Shown here: piece after piece, positions 21,101 through 33,100 of the stretch
Numbering within the stretch: position 1 is the stretch's first letter
How the letters are laid out: every line of letters starts with the position of its first letter
Position numbers and translations under genes: made by a program
Source: Scolanthus callimorphus
Taxonomy: Eukaryota; Cnidaria; Anthozoa; Actiniaria; Edwardsiidae
DNA: 64,000 nt
Assembly: GCA_033964015.1 (NCBI GenBank)
Contig: CM066912.1
Location: 18,153,073-18,217,072, forward strand
Direction: 5' to 3'
Notes under the pieces: model-generated
Told to the model about the DNA's origin: nothing
Database searches by the model: none
The model's input: the letters and a program-made list of their open reading frames with translations, nothing else

Positions 21101-24100
21101 AATAACTGTTAATTATTATATAGCTCGTGTTTATTCGATCAAAGCGCGCGCTCTGATTGGTTCTATCATGGTCACGTGGCGGGCTACAAATTCAATGTAG
21201 CCCGCGCGGGCTACAATTTAAAAATTGTTGCCCGCGCGGGCGACATCGCTAGAGCGAGAAATTTCGGCGGACTATGTTTGCCGCATTTTCTTTTTGCTAT
21301 ATACTAAAACACTTAATGACTGCTTCCGAGGGAAACATCGAGTTTTGTTTTCCCGAGAATCTCGATGTTTCCCTCGACTTCGTCTCGGGAAACATCGAGA
21401 TTCTCGGGAAAACAAAACTCGATGTTTCCCTCGGAAGCAGTCATTAAGTGTATAATACACCAATTTCAGAAAAGGTTGCAACATCACAACCGTCTGTTGC
21501 CGCGGCCTCCGGTGAGGCACTATGGGAGAAACTAAGAATTACGAAATTACCGTGTTAACCCAGTACACAAATTCTTGCGAGCGATGTTTTGTAGAATCAT
21601 TTGGCATAAGGGACGTGTCATTATTTAGCGGGGGGGAGGGCTCCTATTTTTGTGGGGAGGGTCCTAATTTTTTTCGCGTGTCTAAAGGGAGGGTCCAATT
21701 TTTTTTCAATCCTATTTGGGGGAGGGTCATAATTTTTTTCAGCAACATTTGGACGATGAAGAGGGCGATAGTGGTTATTTCAGCAACTTCTCCATAAAAA
21801 TTTCGCGCGCTATTAATATACTCTTTTAGCTATGAGGACACTACCGTTGACAAGAACAAGTTATCTTGACAAGGAAAATCAAACTTTCCCAGAATTTCCC
21901 TGCAAATGATAGGCCTGGAGGGCAAGTCACTATATGTTTGAAAGAAGACCCCTTTGGTAAGCGTGAGTTTTCGACGTTACAAGCATATAATTTCGTCCGT
22001 CGGGCCGCGCTTCGCGCACATGAATATTAATAACGTCGTCATTTGCGGAGCGCAGTTGTGCGCATGAAAAATATACCCTAACCTATATAGTTGAGGTAGT
22101 GTACTTCCTGACAGGCTTTGTTTACCATACCGCACACAAAACATGTTCATCTACCCTTTCTCTGAGGCTTGATGAAATGCGATGAACAAACAAAAAAACG
22201 ATGAGCAAACAAAAAAACCGATGAACAAACAAACAAACTTTTATCAAAATTTGGGCACGCTTCGCGCGCAACGAAGGATATGCGAGCCCGTTTTTCTGTA
22301 AAATGTCTACAGTACTAGGTCAAACAGGGGACGGGAGATGTGGGATTGCGTTAATCATTGCACTTAGAGGGAGGATCACTGTATTTTACCTGTGTATTAT
22401 AAACGTCCTCACGTAAATAATCGAGGCGATGAATAATATAGACATAGACATAGACATAGACATGTTTTATTGGCACTTTGTAAATGACTAAATTTACATC
22501 GGTGTAATTCCAATAAATTAATAAAATAATTAAAGCAAAAACAAACATTTAGGATATATATCTTATCAGTAGATCATGCTATTATTGGCCATTAAAAGGA
22601 AAGAAAATTCTGTCTTGCAGTATATGCACCAGTCAATTGACACCCCGGCCCCCACCCCCGGGACAGGGCGGGAAAGTAACGCGGTCAGGCCGGGGATTTA
22701 ACACATTAATCTACGGAAGGGCAGGGAATTTAACACGGACCTTCTATAGCGGGAATATTCAGCGGGGCATTAACGGGAAATTAACGCTGAGCCAGAAGTT
22801 CGATTATCGTGCGAAAATATATTGGTTTAAGGACCGAGGTCGGAGGATTTTGGGAGGGATCACTTCATTTTTGGGCGAGTGAAAGGATCTCTCGAAACCT
22901 GAAGCCTTGAAAGAGAGATTCCAGCAACGAGTTCTATATCATTTTCTAGTTTTATTTCACTCATTATGTTGAAAATTTCGGCGCGCTTCGCGCGCATAAG
23001 GAATGACATCTATTCTAGTTTTAGAGAACTTGCCCAACGAAAACAATACGCTTGTGGCGCTTAAATGGAATGCGTACGAATGTCGTTACACGCATGTGTA
23101 TCTTGGCAAGGACAAATGAAAACCCCCAAAAGCCCTCCAGTGATACGCCTGGTTGGCAGTCGATATGTTCCAAAGAAGTGAGTTCGACGTTACAAGCTGC
23201 ATAGAAATTCGTTTTTGGGCTGCGCTTCACGCACATGAATCATAATAATTTGTAGCGCGTGAAGAATAAAACCAACAGGCTTTTTTACTACACGCAGAAA
23301 ATAAAACGTTTATCTTTTCTCTGGAGGCTTGATGAAATGCGTTTATCAAAATAAAGGCGCGTTTTCGCCATGTTGCAAAAGTGTTCCCGGGGGCCTGGAG
23401 CTTTAACAACGACCATGTCCCTGGTGACCGGGAAAATAGTAACATTTAACACTTAGTGAATGTTAAATTGGGAGGCCGTGATGTCAATTGACTGGTGCAT
23501 GACAGAAGTAAGAAAACAGTAGTTCTGTTATTAAGAAGAAAGAAAGAGACATTACATCACTTGGACAATAGTCTATCTAACAGGTTTTTCAGAAATAAAT
23601 TGCATGGGGGAGGGTCCCAATTTTTTTTTACCTATGACTGGGGGAGGGTCTATTTTTTTTTGTTATGTCCAAGGGGAGGGTTCTAATTTTTTTTAGGCTA
23701 TTTTGAAAAAAAATGGGAGCCCTCCCCCCCGGTAAATAATGACACGTCCCTAAGCAGGGTGAGAAGCATGGTTATTATTCTCAAACAGTGTCCATGATTC
23801 TGTTTTGGTTACCTATTTGCTTCCATGATGCAGCGTGGGCTACAACAGATAGTCGCGATGGTGTAAAATTTCCTGAAATAGGTGTATAGGATTTTGGATT
23901 GTTTACGTAGGCAGCTGGAGCCCATCAACAGGAGCCTCCGTCTACTCCACTAGGTCTAGCCATATGCACAGGGAGCCCATCAACAGGAGCCTCCATCTAC
24001 TCAACTAGGTCTAGCCATATGCACAGGGAGCCCATCAACAGGAGCCTCCATCTACTCCATTAGGTCTAGCCATATGCACAGGAGTAGTAGAATCAGGAGC

Positions 24101-27100
24101 CCATCAACAGGAGCCTCCATCTACTCCATTAGGTCTAGCCATATGCATAGGAGTAGGAGAATCAGGAGCCCATCAAAAGGAGCCTCCATCTACTCCATTA
24201 GGTCTAGCCATATGCATAGGAGTAGGAGAATCAGGAGCCCATCAACAGGAGCCTCCATCTACTCCATTAGGTCTAGCCATATGCATAGGAGTAGGAGAAT
24301 CAGGAGCCCATCAACAGGAGCCTCCATCTACTCCATTAGGTCTAGCCATATACATAGGAGTAGGAGAATCAGGAGCCCATCAAAAGGAGCCTCCATCTAC
24401 TCCATTAGGTCTAGACATATGCGCAGGAGTAGAAGAATCAGGAGCCCATCAAGAGGAGCCTACATCAACTCCACTAGGTCTAGGCAAATGTACAGGAGTA
24501 GAAGAATCAGAAGCCCATCAACAGGAGCTTCAAACTACTCCACTAGGTCTAGCCAAATGTACAGGATAGAAGAATCAGGAGCCCATCATGAACAGGAGCC
24601 TCCATCTACTCCATTAGGTCTAGCCATATGCACAGGAGTAGAAGAATCAGGAGCCCATCAACAGGAGCTTCCATCTACTCCACTAGGTCTAGCCATATAC
24701 ACAGGAGTAGAAGAATCTATTTTTAGACTATGGATTAAACGCGCGCAGTGTGATTGTGGCGCTGATTTCTGTCATGTTTCTTTTTCATTTTTCCGTTTCA
24801 TTTTTTTAATGTCTCAGGTTCGTGACAATGTTGCCGAAAGGAGCGGTGTTCGCTGTCCTCTGTTTCCTCATACGTACGGCAAGCGCACTAGGAGGGTCCG
24901 CTTGTGAGAATGCTGTATTAGCTATCATGCTGGGAGAGTATCGAACAAATATATCCGCCCTTATGGTAAGTCAGAGGGTGCCATACGCACAGTTAACCCG
25001 ATTCCCGCAATAGTATTCAAGGCCACGTGACCCCAAATCAACCAATGACAGCCCTTGTTTTGTTGAGTGAAAGTCTAGTAATATAAAAACTTTATGACAG
25101 CGCTAAATTTTGACACATTTTCATTGGTTAAGAGTGGTCACGTGACAAGGATAATATCATACTGTAGCTACAGTTGAACTCTTCAGCTAGGCAACCGCTC
25201 TCGTAAGCAACCAGCTTCGAAACGACCACGCATAAGATAGTTTCCCTTGAAATGTGTCGTTTTCTAAAATTTCATTGTAAGGAAGTTTCTGCTTACAATA
25301 TTTGGAATTCCAGAAGTTTTCCTGGCTTATTTTTTACCCTATTGTCAAAACGTTCGTCAGAACTTGCAGATTTTGGAGAAAAACGCTGTTCGTGTAGACC
25401 GCCATCTTTGTTTTGGCGCCAGGGCCCCGAAAATACCTACACGCCCGTCACGCACGGGTTGGCACTGAAAAAAACACTTGACATGATTTTGAACTCCGCT
25501 CCATCTGTACCAGCATCTGTATCTTCACAGGGGGTGATGGAATATTCGCAGGTTGCGCCTTCATGATTGGTCCAGTAATGGGAGGAGGGTTATACACGGT
25601 AAAATGTCTATAGAGTCCTAAAGTGTGACGTCACAATTTGAAAAATTTCAAATTTCAGATTTTAGTCCACGGATAATGAAAGACCAACTTCGAAGAACGT
25701 TGCATGCAAAAAATCAGGTGAATCGATTGAAACGCGACCGAGCTATGGCCCAGTGAATACATAATTTTCTAACAAATCACTGTATTTTGGACTCAGTTCA
25801 TAACTTTATGAATTGAACCAAAATACAGTGATTTGTTAAAGAAAATTATATTCAGCGGGCCATATCTCGGTCGCCTTTCAACCGATTCACCTCATTTTTG
25901 GTGTGAAGCTTTCAATTGATATGCCCTTTCGAAATCAAGGAACACATATTGCTAAATCGAAAATTTTGTTTTTGTGACGTCATCACTTTAGGACTCTATT
26001 TCACAAAACGTTGTCGGAATCCGGTACGCGCCCGGACATTCAAATTGTATAGGTGACATCGACCCATGTAAAGGAATCCGGGATCCTGCAAAATTTGAGG
26101 AATTGCCCCGGGATCCGGGATCCAGGGCATGGGATCCGGGATCCGAAAATTATTGGATCCCAAGAATCATTGCAGCTGATATTAGCTCGCAATGGTCGCT
26201 CGCAACTTACCGAACTTTACTATTTGTCCGCCATTTTGATACAGAACGCACATGTGCAAAGAAGCCCTCTCGGGCAATCCCAGAGCCCGTCACCTTTTCG
26301 CCAGTGCCAAGATCCAGGGCTCTTTAAATTATATCTTGGAAAATAAATTATTTCCTATAAAAAGGTTGATTGTAAACGTGATGTTTTTAACCGTGTTTAA
26401 ATAAAGATGATGCACGTTGTGATAATTTACTTAAAATAGCTGCACGTTTTGAGAAACCTTAATGTTCCCTTCAGATTGGTGGTTTCAAGGCTCCGTTTCT
26501 TATTATGGGATGTGTGCTTCTGCTCTTCATTCCAGCCATCTGGGGCGTACTGCCAACAATAGGTAACATAAAGAACTGTAGTCAAATCCTTGTGGTCTAA
26601 CTGCATTCTAAATGGTTGAACCATATTCACGGCGCCCTTCTCAGTGCTGTTCTGCTTAATGGAATTTTGAAACCAGATCACTTGCTTGATATTCTCGATT
26701 GAAATGTCAAAATAAGCTGTAGACGTCGCTGTTTGACGACATGAACTTGTGTTTCAGAGATTCAGAGAACCACAGTGCCATATTTTCCTAAGATCACGTC
26801 TCTAAAGAATGGTGCTAAAAATGTGTTTCAAAATTTATTCCCTTCATATAGTACCAAATAACTTAGCCAAAAGCAAGCGTCTCCTCTTTTTTTTTTTGGG
26901 GGGGGGGGGATCTAATTTATGCGGGTCTGTCTTGTCTGTCGAGGGTCTAACCTAATGTTCAAGGTGATGAAGGGGCCCGGTCTAATTTTCAGTCCTGCTT
27001 CCCATTTTTCCGCGCCTCTCCCCTCCGGATAATCATTGCACAGTTAAAAAATACCTAAATACCTTCCTCGTTCGCCCTCTTGTCCCCATTCCCACACACA

Positions 27101-30100
27101 GCATTTACTACCATCCATCCGTTTCACCTGTGAAGAGTCCACCAACTTATGCTGGCTGCTTCTTAGACACAGAGACAAGAGAGGAAAGACACGATGATCA
27201 CACCAATACCGTGTCCCGAGCTCTGAGGATTCCAGGAGTGTTACTAATGAGTAAGTGGACATGTTTAAGATCTGTAACAGTCTTACTGTCCTACTCCCCA
27301 GTGAAAAATCTCGGCTTTGTTCCCAGGGGAAGGGATACTTCCTCATGATATACGGTTATCTGCCGCCCTTTAGGGTATTGTTTTTGGCTCCTGAAGTTTG
27401 CGGTAGGGTATCAAGAAAGTGCTGCTGTCGTTTTTATGGCAATTTCGCGCGGGCTGCCTGTGGTGTTAAAATCTCGACTCAGGCCCCTCGTCGGGTAACA
27501 AAAACAAAATGGCGACCAAGATAACAAAGTTTCTCGAGTATCTGCAAGTTTTGGTGAATTTCCCTGCTTTTTTCGCTAAGATTTGAGGAAAAAATACTTA
27601 CAGTCCTTCCAAATAAGGTAAGGGGGATTTCCTAATAAGGACATTTTGCAAAGACGGCAAAACGACAGTTTTTGGCGAAATTTTCTTGATATCGTTTTTT
27701 GCTTGTTTGGTCTCTGATAGGGTATGTATTTCAGTAGCAGGCTACCCTACAAACACATTTCGATCAAAGTTGTGCCGAATTTAGTGATAAACAATTTTTT
27801 TTTTCCTAGTTCAGAGGCTTGCTCGATTTTTGGGTGGGAATTAGCCTCGCCCATCAGGTATCAAATGGTCCGTCTCCGTCCTTCATTTTTTGTTACTTGC
27901 AGGTTTCCAGCTAGCGATAGCCTACACTTTTGTCACATTCTTGGACCCGACCTTAGCACCTTACGTCAAACAGGTGATTAGCATTCTTAACAAACAAACA
28001 AACAACTTAACTGAAAGAAAAAACAATAAAAACATAAACAAATCGAAACAAAACAAATGAACGAAAAATCACTGATACACATTCTCGTGTCTCTCCCAAC
28101 ATCATGCAAGCTATTGCGCCGATAAAGTAATAGTAAGTTGTGCTCTAATGCTTTAACATTTTTACAGATTGGACTGAACGCTACACATACCGGTCTTCTA
28201 TTCTCCGTGATATTCCTAAGCTACGCACTCTTAACACCCCTGACCGGCTGGATATGCGAGAAAACGGTGAGGATAATTGTGATAAACCAAGACTGCTGTT
28301 GATGAAAAACGCAGCAAGCTTAGTTTGTTTTCACATGATGGCAGAAAGTTAACAACTGAAGGCTGTATTTACATGTTTTCTTCAGCACGCTTACACCAAG
28401 GTGATGATATTCGGCTTCAACTTGTCTGGCATTGGTCTTCTTCTCCTTGGACCGGCACCATTCCTTCCTTTTTTACCAGAACGGTAGGCCATAATCTTAC
28501 AGCCTAGTCCCTTGTGTTCTGGGCGGGTTTCCTGTGGTTAATCTGGGCAAGTTTCCTGTGGTTAATCTGGGTGGGTTTCCTGTGGTTAATCTGGGTGGGT
28601 TTCCTGTGGTTAATCTGGGCGGGTTTCCTGTGGTTAATATGGGCGGGTTTCCTGTGGTTAATCTGGGTGGGTATCCTGTGGTTAATCTGGGTGGGTTTCC
28701 TGTGGCTAATCTGGGCGGGTTTCCTGTGGTTAACATGAGCGGGTTTCTTGGACACCGCGGCGGCAAAACGTATTTGCCATGCGCTAAAGATTCACTTCCT
28801 GTGAAATGAACACAAAAGAAATAATCTACATAACAAAAATACCTCGTGCTGTCTTGGAAATTTGGAAAACTTAAGCTCCAGACACTAAACTTAAGGTCAA
28901 AAGTTGCAGAGAAGCTAGAATGCTATCATATCTTCTCTGAACTTTTGCACCTCGCACTCTAAGGCTTGCACCCGAGGCGAAAATTATGGTTTAAAGGCAA
29001 AATATATCGTTCGCTGTTGTTATGTAGATTTTTTCAATTGTCTTCATTTCACAGACCAGTGAATCTTTGGCACATGTCAGCTGCGTTTTGCCGCGGTCTC
29101 GGTTTCTTGTGGTTAATCTGGGTGGTATTCCTGTGGTTAATCTAGGTGGGTTTCCTGTGGTAAGGGAAACTCTCCTCTTCTCCGGCAGTGAGTTCGAGCG
29201 CCCGCGCACATCCAGCGATTTACCTTCTCACTGCTTTCAAGGAACGCCTGGGACCAGACCGATAATCTCATTTTATTATTCAGCCATGCCACTATCTCGG
29301 TTCTGATTGGCTAAGAGAACGCAGCGAAACCTTGTTGGCGCGCAGTGCCTGACGTCATACTACAGACATTAGGATTGATGCACTCTAATTACGTCATAAC
29401 GCAAGCCAATAGGTTTGGCCACCATCTTGGTTTTCATTTCCGAATTGAAAGCCGGTTCTGTGAATAAGAGATCATTGCTCAGGATATCTAAACATCAACT
29501 ATGGCTATTTGAATTGAATACAAAAGGAAAATACCAATGGACGTAAGATGAAGTTAAAAAACCGTGTCGCCGTGCATGGCCTCATCGTTGTCTTCGTTTA
29601 AGCTAGGTAAGAATTCTTGGTTGCTGAATAATAAAACAATTATTGAATTCGGTTTCGCATGATAGTGAGATTTGTCAACGCCTCGAGTTAGTGTTATCCG
29701 CCTCAGCTTCGCTTCGGCAGATAACACAAACCTCGGCGTTGCCAAATCTCACTATCATGCTCAACCTCATCCAATAAGTGTTAATTATTACGTTTTCATT
29801 GGAAACTACAAGAAACTCGGAAGGATGGTGGGCTCGAAACTTCTTGCCTACTTGCTTGAAATGTCTTTTTTTAACAGAAAAATTTGGCTGATGTGCATTG
29901 GTCTCGCATGTTGTGGCATTGCTGGGAGCTGTTACTATGTGCCGTGCGTGCCTTATATGCAAGAATGCTGCAGGTAAGAAATCTTAGAAGAAAAACCTTA
30001 CCACCCATGATCGGCGATCCGAAAATCTTCTTGAAAAGTTCAAGATGATAAAAACCTGGTATCGATCGTTTTCAACTCCGAGGCAATGACACCATGTGTC

Positions 30101-33100
30101 ATCAAGCTTCAAAAGTTTATTCGGACGCCTGTTGGCGCGTAAATTGAAATTTTTAGTCGTCTAGCCGTGATTTGTGGTCGCCCAGGCGACCACCTTGTCG
30201 CAATTTCCGGCCCTGGCAGAGGCTCGAAGCTTGAGGAAAAATTGCCTTGTATTCGACCAAAAGGATTCCCAGTATATTTTTTCCTTGAATTTTAATAGGG
30301 AGAAAGGTTTGCCCCAGGACCAAACAACTGACTCACTGCTCTCGGGTTTATTCACAGGCGCTTCAAATCTTGGGTATGTAGTTATTAATGTTAAACCAAC
30401 GAACGATTCCCGCGAGTCGCATGTTGTAAAATGAGAGCCATTTGGCGGCAAAAACAGAAGGATGGGTTTCCTGTGGTTTGGTAGATGTGACATCACCCGA
30501 AAGCCTTGTGGGCTCGACCCAGCCCTCGAATTCAACTCGGCTCATGTCCTACCACAGGGGACCGTTACTAATTGCCCGAAGCACGAAAAACATTAGTACT
30601 TCAACTTTTTCTCACTTCCTCGGCGAACATTAGTACTTCAACTTGTTCTCACTTCCTCGGCGAATGTATTGTAACCCCCCCCCCCCCCCCCCCCCCCACT
30701 GATCGGTATTTGCTATCGTTGTTTCTCCAGGGGATTTACCGGACCAGTTATCGGAGGAATCATGATGGAATACCTTGGGTTCCCATGGATGTCCTCGGTA
30801 AAGTAGTAAAAACTCATGCCAGGGAATCTCTGCAGAAACCCATCCATGGGAAATGCTGAATTTCCCAAGGCACACGCATGGGAAGTGTTAGGAATTCGCA
30901 TGGATAGCCATGGGAAATCCGAACACTTCCCATTCTTCCACCATGGGAAATTCAGCTTTTCACATGGATGGGTTTCTGCAGAAATTCCCTGTGCTTAAGA
31001 GCGAATTTCAGATGACTGTCGAAAGTAACTCACACGTTTCTACACGCTCCTATTGGTTGACGTCGTGGTCTTTGTTATTAGTCAGCCAATCAGAATGCAA
31101 GTTGTACATACGTTATCTCCTGGTCAGCTGTTGAATGGCTTTCGTTTCTGACTGGCTAAGAGTGTTAACACTCGACACTTTTTTTTTCATCTGAGCCTCG
31201 TCCACAGGCTTCCCGTTGCTCTCAGCTAATCCGCATTGTTCTTTCAATATTTCTCGGGAGAGCAGCAGGTGACGTCATAGCCAGAAAAAGCCTGACATGC
31301 CCGCCGAGTAGCCTGGGGACTAGGCTAAAACAGTGGTAATTTAGTCTGTACAGGTTGAAAAGAAATATCTGATTTTATCTATAGAAAGTTATTCTCTCTT
31401 TTTCAGGTGATGGCATTTCTGGCTTTCTCTCAGGTAGGATGAGGACACTTGAGACTGAAAAGCGTTTGCCCTGTTTTCATATGAGAACATTTGCCAAAAC
31501 GGTGGACTTGGATAAACATCTTTCAGTCTCGAATCGAGGATCAGTTGTTCCTCACTTAGCAAATATCCATATTAGGGTAACAATAGTGTTTATCAATAAT
31601 AGCCGAATTCACACTAGACGAGTTTCTCGTCTTCAACGTGGTTCCCTGCTCTTCTGTGATCACGTGAAAAAACGTTTTTGAAGAAAGTTTGGCGATAATA
31701 AGCCGACCAGTTTCCGACTAGAATTCACATAAGACCACAGGCAGACCAGGCAAATTATTAGTAAATAAAGTTGACTTATTACCTTTAAATGTCTCCTGAG
31801 TTGTGTCTTGGGGAGAATTGGAATTTGAATATTCGCCTGGTCTGCCTGTGATAAAGCAGGACATTTTTTCTGACGGGAAACTCGTCTCGACGGGAAACTC
31901 GTCTATGATGTGAATTCGGCTATCGACTCTTTCTCTCACATTCCAGGTCGTTGTATTGGTCTCCTTCGCGCTTTTCAAAGGTAATAATCCTATCTTTAGT
32001 AGGGTAGCGCTTACTATGATATCAGATTTAAATAATTACTTCCCTTTCTTGGTCTGGTTTAAAAGACATAGGCAGTAGAACAGTAAGCCGTTCTCCGTTT
32101 TGAGAAAAGCGATTTTGTTTCGGAGATATGAAATCTAGAAAAAACGGCCGCCATTTCAGGAAACGGTGAAATGATGACGTCGTATTATCCCGACATGAAA
32201 AACGGGGAATGCGGAGAATTTAAATTTCAAAGTTCTTCATCTGGTTTTCCCTAGTTTTCCCGTAAAACTAGTCATACCATTCTTCATCTGGAGTGCTTCA
32301 ATAGGAAAACTCCATGCCAGCCGTCCAGTTCTATACAAACCTTATATATTTTGTATAAACATTTAAATGTATTTTCATGAATTACTACTTGCATTGAGAA
32401 CTTTAAAAAGATGCTAAAAGAAAGGTTTCATACTTTCTAGTAACAAGAGGCCACATGTTGCTCCAATGACTAAAAAACTGTCTCAATTACTTCACTTTCG
32501 TGGCCTGGTTTGTAGAACACAGGCAGCGGAATAGACTTTGCTTCGCGACTCATTTCGGCTCGCTTTGGTTAGTGTCCTTTGAGAGGTCGACTTGTGGCAA
32601 GTCTAGCGCAGCGGAACAGTAAAAGCCCGGTGCACACTAGCGACATAAGGACGTTATGTTGCAAAGAACAAATCATGGGAAAATAACTGAAATAATCAGT
32701 ATTTTTGCATGGATCATCATTAGATTACTTCACCAAGGCAATCACCTGTATTTTTTTGTAGATTTCAACGTTTTGAAACGGTCCACTTAATTTTGTTCGC
32801 GTTATATTTTTCTTATGTCGTATTGATGCAAGTGTGCGCCAGGCATAAGCCGTTTTTCCGAAAAAACGGGATTTGTTTTCATAGATTTAACATCTACAAA
32901 AAAACGGCTGCCATTATTTGAAATGGCTCTCAGATAAAATGGCTCGTTATTTTATCTACGAAAGTCAATTTGTCAAATGTCCTAATCCGCATCTATTCTT
33001 TTGATGTTCTTTCAGACGTTCTTCTAAGACAGACACGGAAAGACAGCTTCTTCTGGGCTCTGACAACACGCACACACGCCGTACCAGGCCCAATAGACAC

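Larger units (their letters stand above)
21609..23753. mobile_element. ~2.1-kb purine-rich transposon, with nested element
   Basis: Left end GGGACGTGTCATTATTTA-GCGGGGGGGAGGGCTCC is found inverted at 23706-23753 (ggagccctccccccc-ggtaaataatgacacgtccc). Next to both ends are repeats of GGGGAGGGTC(C/T)AATTTTTTT, here all in the same orientation (21635-21740 and 23605-23700). A lone end of the same family is at ~36466-36515. A second element (22625-23500) lies inside. Confidence 0.7.

Noticed and set aside
24074..24907. 277-codon Arg/Ser-rich ORF as an SR-like protein gene
   Set aside because: It is the 69-bp minisatellite translated, inside an intron, and overlaps a transporter exon in a different frame.
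26993..27250. Alternative longer exon 7 of the transporter starting at a ttttcag acceptor (26992)
   Set aside because: It would restore phase, but the added sequence is the end of a C-rich repeat and does not resemble the transporter loop; the joint is reported as a discrepancy instead.
28497..28809. Four overlapping ORFs of repeated GFPVVNLG / TTGNPPRLT peptides
   Set aside because: 24-bp minisatellite open in several frames on both strands.
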